Source: CAZQYC01 sp043746555 (GTDB taxonomy: Bacteria > Pseudomonadota > Gammaproteobacteria > Steroidobacterales > Steroidobacteraceae). From it: 22,533 bases of DNA. The stretch covers positions 1-22,533 of the forward strand of contig JAYTQU010000134.1 in the NCBI GenBank assembly GCA_043746555.1. The letters run 5' to 3'. Position 1 is the stretch's first letter; the number at the start of each line of letters is the position of its first letter. The position numbers and the translations under genes are program-made. This document shows positions 6,207 to 14,200 of this stretch, one piece after another. Below the pieces are notes generated by a model, which ran no database searches, was not told the DNA's origin, and was given only the letters and a program-made list of their open reading frames with translations.

Positions 6207-7127
6207 GTGCGAATTAGAATTCTAGGTTCCGCGGCGGGCGGCGGATTTCCACAGTGGAATTGCAATTGCCAAAATTGTCGCGGCTTGCGCGCCGGCACGC
6301 TGCGCGCGCAAGCGCGAACCCAATCGTCCATCGCCGTGAGCGGCGATGATCCAACGGCTTGGGCGCTGATCAATGCATCGCCGGACATCCTAAAGCAGTT
6401 GGCCGACAACTCTGTACTGCAACCCGCTCGTGTGATTCGCGATACAGCACTCGCCGCAGTCGTGCTCACCGATGCACAGATCGATCACACCACGGGACTA
6501 TACATGCTGCGCGAATCCACACGCGCATTACCTTTATGGTGTACCGATAGCGTTTACGACGACCTCACGCGCGGTAATCCCATCTTGTCGTTGTTGGCGC
6601 ATTACTGCGGCGTAGAACATCGCCGCGTCGCGCTCGATGGCAAAGCGTTTCGCATCGACGGGGTCGATGGGATGGAATTCACCGCCATGCCTCTTCGTAG
6701 TAAACCGCCGCCCTTCTCGCCCAATCGCGACCAGCCGAAAATCGGCGACAACATTGCATTGCGAATGGTTTGCACACATACCGGCGGAAGCGCGCTCTAT
6801 GCACCGGGACTGGGCGCGATGAATGAACAACTTTGGCAGCAAATTCACATGGCTGATTGCGTGCTCATAGACGGCACGTTCTGGACCGACGATGAGATGA
6901 TTCGTTTGGGGTTGTCGAAAAAAACGGCGCGCGACATCGGTCATCTACCGATTTCCGGACGCGAGGGTATGATCGACTGGCTTACTCGCTTGCGCGCCGG
7001 CGCGCGCAGGATCCTCATTCATATCAATAACACCAATCCGATCCTGGACGAGGACTCGGCGGAACGCGCGCAACTCAATCGTCTCGGAATCGAGATTGCT
7101 TTCGACGGCATGGAGATCGAACTGTGA
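6207..7127 (+). CDS. pqqB: PQQ biosynthesis protein PqqB
   Basis: A 306-aa metallo-beta-lactamase-fold protein. In current models it hydroxylates the PqqA-derived tyrosine before PqqC acts. The hallmark N-terminus is clear: MRIRILGSAAGGGFPQWNCN with the zinc-binding Cys set C19, C21 and C24 (CNCQNC), and the metal-site segment VVLTDAQIDHTTGLYMLRE. Further family signatures are the H-T-G-G-S-A-L-Y-A-P-G-L stretch, DGTFWTDDEMIRLG, IGHLPISG and HINNTNPILDEDSAER. The start is a GTG at 6207; an ATG at 6193 is out of frame and closes after ten codons. It overlaps pqqC by four bases (GTGA) and sits 103 bp behind pqqA with the hairpin in between. Confidence 0.97.
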   Translation: MRIRILGSAAGGGFPQWNCNCQNCRGLRAGTLRAQARTQSSIAVSGDDPTAWALINASPDILKQLADNSVLQPARVIRDTALAAVVLTDAQIDHTTGLYMLRESTRALPLWCTDSVYDDLTRGNPILSLLAHYCGVEHRRVALDGKAFRIDGVDGMEFTAMPLRSKPPPFSPNRDQPKIGDNIALRMVCTHTGGSALYAPGLGAMNEQLWQQIHMADCVLIDGTFWTDDEMIRLGLSKKTARDIGHLPISGREGMIDWLTRLRAGARRILIHINNTNPILDEDSAERAQLNRLGIEIAFDGMEIEL

Positions 7128-7834
7128 ACGCAGCCTTGAATCGAGCAGCGTGGAGCAAGGAAGAATTCGAACAACGGTTGCGTGCGCAAGGCCAGGCGTA
7201 TCACATCCATCATCCGTTCAACGTCATGCTGAACACGGGCAGGGCAAGCAACGAGCAAATCCAGGGTTGGGTGGCGAATCGTTTTTACTATCAAATTAAC
7301 ATTCCCATCAAAGATGCGGCGATCATCGCCAACTGCCCCGATCGGGAAGTGCGTCGTCATTGGGTGCAACGCATCCTCGATCACGATGGCTACGCACAAG
7401 AACCCGGCGGCATAGACGCGTGGCTCAAGCTTGCAGAGGCCGTTGGGTTGACGCGCGAACACGTCGAGAGCTTGCACGATGTTGTGCCCGGCGTGCGTTT
7501 CGCTGTCGATGCGTATGTCAACTTCGCACGCCGTGCCCCGTGGCAAGAAGCCGTGTGCTCATCGCTCACGGAGTTGTTTGCATCCGCAATTCACCAACAA
7601 CGCTTGTCGACTTGGCCCGAGCACTACCCTTGGATTGATCTTGCGGGCCTGCAGTATTTTCAAGGCCGCGTTGGCTTAGCACGCCGCGATGTTGAACATG
7701 GATTGGCGACTACGCTCGACTACTTTAGGACGCCAGCCCAACAACAACGCGCACTGGATATTCTGAAATTTAAGCTCGATATCCTGTGGTCGATGAATGA
7801 CGCGATGGCGACACGCTACGGAGCCGCGACGTGA
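7124..7834 (+). CDS. pqqC: Pyrroloquinoline-quinone synthase PqqC
   Basis: A 236-aa cofactorless oxidase that performs the last ring closure and eight-electron oxidation to PQQ. The active-site residues described for Klebsiella PqqC appear here at a constant offset of +3: H27, Y56, Q57, H87, E150, H157, R160, Y178, R182 and K217. This agreement argues for an active enzyme. Helical motifs YHIHHPFN, NRFYYQINIPIKDAAI, LFASAIHQQRLSTWPEHY and GLQYFQGR are as expected. The GTG start at 7124 overlaps the pqqB stop and the TGA overlaps the pqqD start, so the genes are translationally coupled. Confidence 0.97.
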   Translation: MNAALNRAAWSKEEFEQRLRAQGQAYHIHHPFNVMLNTGRASNEQIQGWVANRFYYQINIPIKDAAIIANCPDREVRRHWVQRILDHDGYAQEPGGIDAWLKLAEAVGLTREHVESLHDVVPGVRFAVDAYVNFARRAPWQEAVCSSLTELFASAIHQQRLSTWPEHYPWIDLAGLQYFQGRVGLARRDVEHGLATTLDYFRTPAQQQRALDILKFKLDILWSMNDAMATRYGAAT

Positions 7835-8088
7835 GCGAACGACCGACCTTGGCAAGTCGCTTTCGACTGCAATTCGAACCCGTACAAAATGCGCATGTGC
7901 TGCTATATCCGGAAGGCATGATCAAACTTAACCGGAGCGCCTATGAGATTTTGCAACGTTGCGATGGCCAACGAAACATTGCGGAATTGGTGACGGAGTT
8001 GGAACTCGCGTTCGACAAACCTGGCTTGACCCGAGAGGTAAATCAATTTATCGCCGCGGCGACAACCAACGGCTGGCTCAACCCATGA
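7831..8088 (+). CDS. pqqD: PqqA-binding chaperone PqqD
   Basis: An 85-aa winged-helix peptide chaperone of the RiPP recognition element type. It binds PqqA and presents it to the radical SAM enzyme PqqE. Family features are FRLQFEPVQNAHVLLYPEGMIKLNRSAYEIL with the L-N-x-S/T-A-x-x-I-L core (residues 34-42) and the C-terminal WLNP. The GTG start at 7831 overlaps the pqqC stop and the TGA overlaps the ATG of pqqE (ATGA). It is a separate protein here, not fused to PqqC or PqqE. Confidence 0.95.
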   Translation: MSERPTLASRFRLQFEPVQNAHVLLYPEGMIKLNRSAYEILQRCDGQRNIAELVTELELAFDKPGLTREVNQFIAAATTNGWLNP

Positions 8089-9212
8089 CCACTCCAGGTC
8101 CACCACTCTGGTTGTTACTCGAACTCACATATCGATGTCCGCTGCATTGCGTGTTCTGCTACAACCCCGTCGACATGTCGCCAGCGGAACAAGAACTCAC
8201 AACCGCCGATTGGCTGCGAGTGTTGCGTGAAGCTCGTGCACTAGGCGCCGTGCAATTGGGGTTATCGGGCGGCGAGCCGATGCTGCGCGACGATCTTGAA
8301 GAAATTACGGCCGAAGCGCATCGACTGGGGTATTACATCAACTTGATCACTTCCGGAGTTGGTCTTAACGAGAAGCGCATACGAGCACTGAAGCATGCGG
8401 GACTCGATCACATTCAACTATCGTTTCAAGATTCCACGCGCGCGATGAACGATTTTCTTTCGCACACGAGAACATTCGAACTGAAATCCCGCATAGCGAA
8501 GTCGATCAAGTCTCATCACTATCCTATGGTGATCAACTGCGTTTTACATCGCCTCAACATCGACCATCTCGACGCAATTATTCAAATGGCGGCCGATCTT
8601 GGCGCGGAATATTTGGAACTCGCGAACACGCAATACTATTCGTGGGCGCATTTGAATCGCGAGCAACTGCTGCCCTCGCGAGCGCAACTTCAAACGGCGG
8701 AGCGAACAACCAACGAATGGCGCGAGCGACTTGGCAATCGCATGAAGATTTTCTTTGTCGTCCCAGACTACTACGAAACGCGCCCCAAGAAATGCGTCAA
8801 TGGCTGGGGCTCGACGTTGATGGTCGTTACTCCCGACGGCGCCGCGCTGCCTTGTCACACGGCGAAGATTGTTCCCGGCATCGAGTTCCCCAGCGTTCGT
8901 GAATACTCCATCCGCGATATTTGGATTCGGTCCGATGCGTTCAATCGTTTTCGCGGCACGGCTTGGATGAAGGAACCGTGCGCAAGTTGCGAGGAGCGCG
9001 AGAAGGATTTAGGCGGATGTCGTTGTCAAGCGTTCATGTTGGCGGGTGACGCAGCGCTCGCAGATCCCGTCTGCGACAAAAGTCCGCATCATTCCATCGT
9101 CACTCAAGCCGTCGCAAGGGCGCAAGTCATGACACCGGCGGAGCAACCGCTAATTTTCCGAGAATCGAAAATCTCGCGCGCCCTAAGTTTGCGCTCCCAT
9201 AAGAGTTTTTAA
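8085..9212 (+). CDS. pqqE: PqqA peptide cyclase PqqE (radical SAM/SPASM)
   Basis: A 375-aa radical SAM enzyme that forms the Glu-Tyr carbon-carbon crosslink in PqqA. The SAM [4Fe-4S] motif CPLHCVFC gives C18, C22 and C25, and the GGEP motif is at 62-65. The C-terminal SPASM domain shows seven cysteines (C237, C257, C299, C302, C312, C314, C330) for the auxiliary clusters. The ATG at 8085 overlaps the pqqD stop and gives the conserved N-terminus PPLWLLLELTYRCPLHC. The open frame extends further upstream, but only across pqqD. The gene overlaps ampD tail to tail by 30 bp. No pqqF or pqqG protease gene follows, so the precursor must be trimmed by a protease encoded elsewhere. Confidence 0.97.
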   Translation: MTTPGPPLWLLLELTYRCPLHCVFCYNPVDMSPAEQELTTADWLRVLREARALGAVQLGLSGGEPMLRDDLEEITAEAHRLGYYINLITSGVGLNEKRIRALKHAGLDHIQLSFQDSTRAMNDFLSHTRTFELKSRIAKSIKSHHYPMVINCVLHRLNIDHLDAIIQMAADLGAEYLELANTQYYSWAHLNREQLLPSRAQLQTAERTTNEWRERLGNRMKIFFVVPDYYETRPKKCVNGWGSTLMVVTPDGAALPCHTAKIVPGIEFPSVREYSIRDIWIRSDAFNRFRGTAWMKEPCASCEEREKDLGGCRCQAFMLAGDAALADPVCDKSPHHSIVTQAVARAQVMTPAEQPLIFRESKISRALSLRSHKSF

Positions 9213-9752
9213 CTTCCGCCATTCGAATGCCGGTCCAGGATCGGTTTTTCTCCCCGGAGCGATATCGCCGTGACCGACTACGCGTTCGCGAGAAAGCGAT
9301 GGATAGGCTTTGCATAGCGCATTAATTGTCGCGGACAGCACATCGTATTGAACCGCCTCGTAGGGAATGTCGTCCGCGCCTTCGAGTTCAATGCCGATGG
9401 AGAAATCGTTGCAGCGTTCGCGATCGCAGTAGTTTGACTTACCGGCGTGCCAAGCTCTTTGATTGAACGACACGAATTGCACTAGCTCGCCGTCGCGACG
9501 GATGAGAAGGTGCGTGGAGGCAATTAATCCCTCGATCGATTTGAAGTAGGGATGTTGTTCCCACGGCAGTCGATTCAGGAACAGCGCCTCGATCCAGGGA
9601 CCGCCGAACTCGTTTGGCGGCAAGCAGATGCCATGCACGACAATCAAATCCGGAACAACGCCATCGGGCCGTGCGTCGAAATTCGGCGATGCGACCTGCC
9701 GGGCTGAGGCGACGAGTCCGGTCGATGCATCGATAGAGAGCGGCGTTGACAT
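9183..9752 (-). CDS. ampD: 1,6-anhydro-N-acetylmuramyl-L-alanine amidase AmpD
   Basis: A 189-aa cytosolic zinc amidase (amidase_2 fold) that cleaves the peptide from anhydromuramyl muropeptides during cell-wall recycling. In many gammaproteobacteria it keeps AmpR-controlled beta-lactamase silent. Zinc ligands are H40 (LIVVHGICLPP), H161 (VGHGDIAPGRKTDPG) and D171. E122 (IGIELEG) and K169 are the catalytic residues. The start was placed at the ATG at 9752 because it gives the normal AmpD N-terminus and length (E. coli 183 aa). An in-frame extension to 9854 runs into a repeat-rich region and has no family similarity. No ampE follows. Confidence 0.95.
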   Translation of the reverse strand: MSTPLSIDASTGLVASARQVASPNFDARPDGVVPDLIVVHGICLPPNEFGGPWIEALFLNRLPWEQHPYFKSIEGLIASTHLLIRRDGELVQFVSFNQRAWHAGKSNYCDRERCNDFSIGIELEGADDIPYEAVQYDVLSATINALCKAYPSLSRERVVGHGDIAPGRKTDPGPAFEWRKLKTLMGAQT

Positions 9753-9781
9753 GTGCGCATTATAACGTGACGCGCGAAAAG

Positions 9782-9854
9782 ACGAGACGAGAGATGCGAG
9801 ACAAGTCAGAATGACGGGCAATTCGTATCCCGAGTCTCGTGTCCCGCGTCTCAA
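9782..9854. repeat. Inverted heptamer arrays between ampD and rsmE
   Basis: Three 7-bp units of the type NCGRGAY (ACGAGAC, GAGAGAT, GCGAGAC at 9782-9802) face four units of the complementary type RTCYCGN (ATCCCGA, GTCTCGT, GTCCCGC, GTCTCAA at 9827-9854). The arms 9784-9802 and 9834-9852 match as inverted repeats at 14 of 19 positions, so a long imperfect hairpin is possible. The array ends 8 bases before the rsmE ATG and occupies the place of its ribosome binding site. It fills most of the ampD-rsmE divergent spacer. Confidence 0.75.
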
Positions 9855-9862
9855 CTTTGATC

Positions 9863-10660
9863 ATGCGCCTCAATCGAATCTACACGCCTAGTTCGTTGGT
9901 CACCGGTGCCGACATTGCACTGACTGCGTCCGGAGCGAACCATGTTGCCCGCGTATTGCGTTCGCGAGTCGGCGATGTCATCGGCATCTTCGACGGAGAA
10001 GGACACGAGTTTTGCGCCATCATCGCTAGCATCAAAGGACAGCAGGTTGTCGTCAACATCGGCAAGCACGTGGAGACTACGAACGAATCGCCGCTGCGCA
10101 TCACGTTGCTACAAGGCGTCTCGCGCGGCGAACGCATGGACCTCGTCGTGCAGAAAGCGACCGAACTCGGCGTCGCGTCGATTGTTCCCGTCATCACCGA
10201 TCGCAGCGTCGTCAAACTCGATCGCGATCAAATTACTAAGAAGCAACAGCACTGGCTGAATATCGCCATCGGCGCTTGCGAACAATCGGGTCGCGCTCGC
10301 CTTCCGTCGGTCGCCGCGCCGATTTCGCTATCGAAGTATCTGGAGAGCGGAAATAAAAAGGCTCCCCAATTCGAAGGCCATTTCGAGCGCGTCATCAGAT
10401 TGGTGCTCGATCCTTGCGCATCCCGCTCACTGAGCGCGCTCGCGGCGGACAAGAAATCTGGAAATGGAGAGCCTCCCCATTTCGAACTCCATTTCGAACT
10501 ATTGATCGGTCCAGAGGGAGGCTTGGACGACGACGAAGTTGCCGCGGCAAACAGAGCCGGATTCGCTTCCGTTTCTCTAGGCCCACGAATTTTGCGTACA
10601 GAAACGGCTGCAATCGCAGCGCTCTCGGTGTTGCAAGCGAAATGGGGGGACTTGCTGTAA
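9863..10660 (+). CDS. rsmE: 16S rRNA (uracil1498-N3)-methyltransferase RsmE
   Basis: A 265-aa SPOUT-class methyltransferase that modifies U1498 of 16S rRNA. An N-terminal PUA-like RNA-binding domain (about 1-70; HVARVLRSRVGDVIGIFDGEG) precedes the knotted SAM-binding domain with QKATELGVASIVPVITDRSVV, LLIGPEGGLDDDEV and LGPRILRTETAAIAAL. The ATG at 9863 gives the normal family start MRLNRIYTP. A GTG eight codons upstream is possible but lies in a repeat array. No clear Shine-Dalgarno sequence precedes either. Two in-frame 14-residue insertions with related sequence sit just before the VIRLVLDP and LLIGPEGG strands; the catalytic knot motifs are intact, so the enzyme is probably functional. 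Confidence 0.95.
   Translation: MRLNRIYTPSSLVTGADIALTASGANHVARVLRSRVGDVIGIFDGEGHEFCAIIASIKGQQVVVNIGKHVETTNESPLRITLLQGVSRGERMDLVVQKATELGVASIVPVITDRSVVKLDRDQITKKQQHWLNIAIGACEQSGRARLPSVAAPISLSKYLESGNKKAPQFEGHFERVIRLVLDPCASRSLSALAADKKSGNGEPPHFELHFELLIGPEGGLDDDEVAAANRAGFASVSLGPRILRTETAAIAALSVLQAKWGDLL
10346..10387 (+). repeat. In-frame 42-nt cassette in rsmE, copy 1
   Basis: This segment encodes SGNKKAPQFEGHFE. It matches copy 2 (10457-10498) at 31 of 42 bases with no gaps and in the same frame. It includes two imperfect 12-bp units (10366-10377 and 10378-10389) containing TTCGAA or TTTCGAG. It lies between the KYLE helix and the RLVLDP strand, where RsmE proteins normally have a short linker. 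Confidence 0.8.
10457..10500 (+). repeat. In-frame 42-nt cassette in rsmE, copy 2
   Basis: This segment encodes SGNGEPPHFELHFE. It ends in a perfect 12-bp tandem duplication, CCATTTCGAACT (10477-10488 and 10489-10500). GAAATGGAG (10461-10469) is an exact inverted repeat of CTCCATTTC (10487-10495), so the cassette is palindromic. It lies directly before the LLIGPEGG SAM-binding strand. Confidence 0.85.
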
Positions 10661-10768
10661 GAGGTGGATCAATTGGCTACTGGTCATCTGGCGACTAGCC
10701 AAAACCAATCGGCTGTATGTGTTCTCTGGCCAGCTTGCCGGCCGCCAATTAACCAGTCGGCGGTTACT
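10661..10768. other. rsmE-chpC convergent spacer with short inverted repeats
   Basis: This 108-bp gap separates convergent rsmE and chpC. It contains TTGGCTA (10673-10679) / TAGCCAA (10696-10702), and, near the chpC end, CCGCC / GGCGG around an AATTAACCAGT loop. A GGCCAGC TT GCCGGCC palindrome with one mismatch pair lies between them. Any of these could end transcription from one side, but none has a proper T-run, so no terminator is called. Confidence 0.4.
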
Positions 10769-11242
10769 TCACGCCGCTCGTGATTCTTCGCTGATCAATT
10801 GTTCGACGCGTTCGAGGTCGGGCACGACGGGCGATTCGTTGAGCATGCGCACGCGGCAGATAATGGGGCTGCGTTCGCTAAAGGAGTGATTGGGATCGGC
10901 CTTCACCACATCGGGATTCGCTCGCACCAGCTGCGGAAAACCTTGCGTGACGACTCCGAAGTAACCGCCAGTCAATTCCGTGCCGATCGCGACAAACACC
11001 GCGATGCGAGTTCGGCCGCCGGGCGCCGGCATCGCCTGTCCGCACATCGCCTCGAATGAAATCACCGGCACCGGACGTCCATTCCACTGGATCGTGCCGA
11101 GATGCCATGCCGGCACACCGTCAATTTTCTCAGGTTCTTGCCATACGATGACTTCGGCAACGGTAATGCGCGGCACAATCAAACGCTCATCGGCGAGCGG
11201 CACCAAGAGTCCATAGAGTTCATCCGAATAAGTTTCTTGCAC
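10769..11242 (-). CDS. chpC: CheW-like coupling protein ChpC
   Basis: A 157-aa CheW-domain protein and the last gene of the pil-chp operon. It shows the CheW pattern: ELYGLLVPLADERLIVPRITVAEVIVW, then WHLGTIQWNGRPVPVISFEAM, and GYFGVVTQGFPQLVRANPDVV. In Pseudomonas, ChpC is a second adaptor beside PilI that links receptors to ChpA. The start is a GTG at 11242, preceded by GGAG at a suitable distance and 26 bases after the chpA stop. In species where chpB (CheB-like methylesterase) is present it usually precedes this gene; here there is no room for it. Confidence 0.9.
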   Translation of the reverse strand: MQETYSDELYGLLVPLADERLIVPRITVAEVIVWQEPEKIDGVPAWHLGTIQWNGRPVPVISFEAMCGQAMPAPGGRTRIAVFVAIGTELTGGYFGVVTQGFPQLVRANPDVVKADPNHSFSERSPIICRVRMLNESPVVPDLERVEQLISEESRAA

Positions 11243-11268
11243 GGCAATTCTCCGCCAGTCGCGTTTCG

Positions 11269-14200
11269 CTATTTGCCCGCTTTGGCTTGCTTACGACGCC
11301 GAGCGTCAACCAATGGCTCAATCGCATCGAGCAATTGATTCTCTTGATACGGCTTGCCGAGATAATCGTTGACGCCCAGCTCGATGGCGCGGGCACGATG
11401 CTTTTCACCAACGCGCGATGTAATCATGATGATGGGAATGCCCGTCATGCGCTCATCGTTGCGCATCTGGCCGGCGAGTTCATAGCCGTCCATGCGCGGC
11501 ATTTCAATATCGAGCAGAACGATATCCGGTAGATGTTCTTGCATTACTTCCAGCGCTTCGACGCCGTCCTTTGCGGTCATTACTCTCATACCGTTGCGCT
11601 CCAGCAAGCGTTGCGTCACGCGACGTACGGTAATCGAATCGTCCACCACTAATGCGACAGTGCGACGATCTTCAAGCGGCGCGGTGACGCTCGCGCCGGT
11701 GCGCCATTCGGAACGCACGAGTGCGCCCATGTCGAGAATCACGACGATGCGTCCGTCGCCGAGAATTGTCGCGCCGGCAATGCCGCGCAAACTGGCGACT
11801 TGCGGTCCAACCGACTTCACCACGATTTCGCGGTTGCCAACCAATTCGTCAACCACCAATCCGGTGGAGTGCTCGCCCGCGCGAATGAGCATGACGGGAA
11901 TCGCCACATCGGCATCCGGCAGCGTTGCCGGCGGCGCGCCGATGAAACTGCCGAGATGCTGAAAGCGATAAATCTGATTGCCGTAACTGTAGGTCGGCAT
12001 GTCCTCAGTCAAATGTTTGATCACTTGAGCGCGATCGACTCGCGCCACGCCTTCGACGGTCGCAAGCGGCAGAGCATATTGCTCTTCTCCGACACGCACG
12101 ATCAGCGCTTGACTAATCGCCAAGGTGAACGGTAAGCGAATCGTAAATCGCACACCGTGACCGGGTGTCGATGCGGTAAACAATGCGCCGCCGAGTTTCT
12201 TGATCTCGGCGACGACCACATCCATACCGACACCTCGGCCCGCATGCTGCGTCACCGAACTTGCGGTTGAGAATCCGGGTTCAAGCACTAGTTGCAGCGC
12301 TTCTTCGTCGGTCAATTTGCGGCCGGCTTTTAACAGGCCGCGCTGCGCCGCGCGTTCGCGTACGGCCTTCACATCGATGCCACGTCCGTCGTCTTCGACA
12401 ACGATCACCATTTCAGAGCCTTCGCGATGCAATCCAATCTTGATCGTGCCGGTTTGGGGTTTGCCCGCCGCAAGTCGATCGACCGGCGTTTCGATACCGT
12501 GCACCACCGCATTGCGTAGCATGTGTTCGAACGGCGGCAACATCCGCTCCAATACCTGCCGATCCAATTCGCCGGATGCGCCACTTACGACGAGATCGGC
12601 TCGCTTACCGGTTTCGGTCGCCACTTGACGCACGATGCGACTAAGGCGTTGCACATGGCGTTGAAACGGCACCATGCGCGTCTTCATCAATCCGTTCTGC
12701 ACTTCGGTGACGACGCGCGATTGTTGCATCAATAAATTTTGCGCTTCGCGCGCCATGCTGCCGAGCAATCCTTCGATGCTGGCCACGTCGCTAACCGATT
12801 CGGCGAGTGCGCGCGAAAACTGTTGAATGCTGGAATAGCGATCGAGCTCAAGCGGATCGAAATCGGCGCGGCCGGATTTTTCGTCCTGATGGCGGTGCAA
12901 AATTTGCGCTTCGGTTTCCAATTCCAATTTGCGCAATTGATCCTTAAGGCGCGTCACGGTGCGATTGAGTTCGGCCAAGTTGAACTCGATGGAATTGACT
13001 TGCTGTTCCAAGCGTGAGCGAAAAATACTGACTTCGCCCGCATTATTGAGCAACGTATCGAGTAGCTCGGCATCGACACGTGTCGTTTCCTGACGCTCAT
13101 GCTGCACTTGTTCGCGACCGGGCAACAACGCCGACGCGGGCGCTTGCGCCGCTTCGTCCGGTTCATTGTGCTCGCTCAAATCGGCTTCGAATTCGATAAC
13201 GGGATCAAGCGAAGGATCGGGCCCCGCCGTAGACAAATCGGTGGCGCGATAGTCGGCGGTGACATCGGCATCGGCTTCGTCATGCGCTGCGGCAACATCG
13301 GGAATCGACACCAACTGGACGATCGGTCGCAACGGCGGAGCCGGTGAAACCGATGGCGACGGGACTCTCGCCAGCGGCGGCGCGACCGATTTAATTTTCG
13401 ATGGCGTGGTCGAAGGCGCGATTGACGACACGACAGCCGATGCGGCGACCGTCGATGCAAAAGATGGCGCGCTCGGTTTCATCGGCGCCGTAGGCGGTGG
13501 GGCGAATCCACCCAACAGACGAATGCGTGCAATCAGATCGCGAGCCGGCGTCACGGGCTCGCCCTTACTCACCGCATCGCGCATGCGATGTAATTCATCG
13601 AGACTCGCCTGCAACACATCGAGCGCATTTTGTTCGGCGGGTGTCGAACCTGTTTCCACGCCTTGAATAAATGTTTCGAGTTCATGACTGAGATCGCCCA
13701 TGGTGCGAATCCCCGCCATTCGCGCACCGCCCTTAATGGTGTGCAAAGCGCGCTTCAGTTCGAACAGCAGAGATTGATTGCGGCGATCGCGCATCCACGA
13801 CGCCAACGAGGCATCGGCCACTTCAAGAAGTTCGGACGCTTCTTCCGTAAAGATCACCGCTACATCGGGATCCCATTCGTCCGCGGACTCGGATTCTTCG
13901 AGCGCAGGCACAACAAATGAATTGGTTAATTCAGGAACTTCCGCAGTCGCGGCTCCTACGTTGGTCTGCGCGCGATATGTGCTGGATGTAAAAGCCGTTT
14001 CGCTTTCGGCAGTCGCGGACTCGATTCCCGGCGGAATCATGATGGATATTGTTTCCGGTTCGTGCAGCGAAGGCCGACCGGCTGCGTCGAGCGAAATCTC
14101 AATGTGTGTTTCGGCATGCCTATCGTCGGGATTATCGAACCGCGATCCCGGCTCGACGAACTTTCTCGGCGGCGAAAGGGGTGATGCATTGGGTGGCGTA

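Noticed and set aside
6193..6225. ATG start for pqqB at 6193
   Set aside because: It is out of frame with pqqB and reaches a stop after ten codons.
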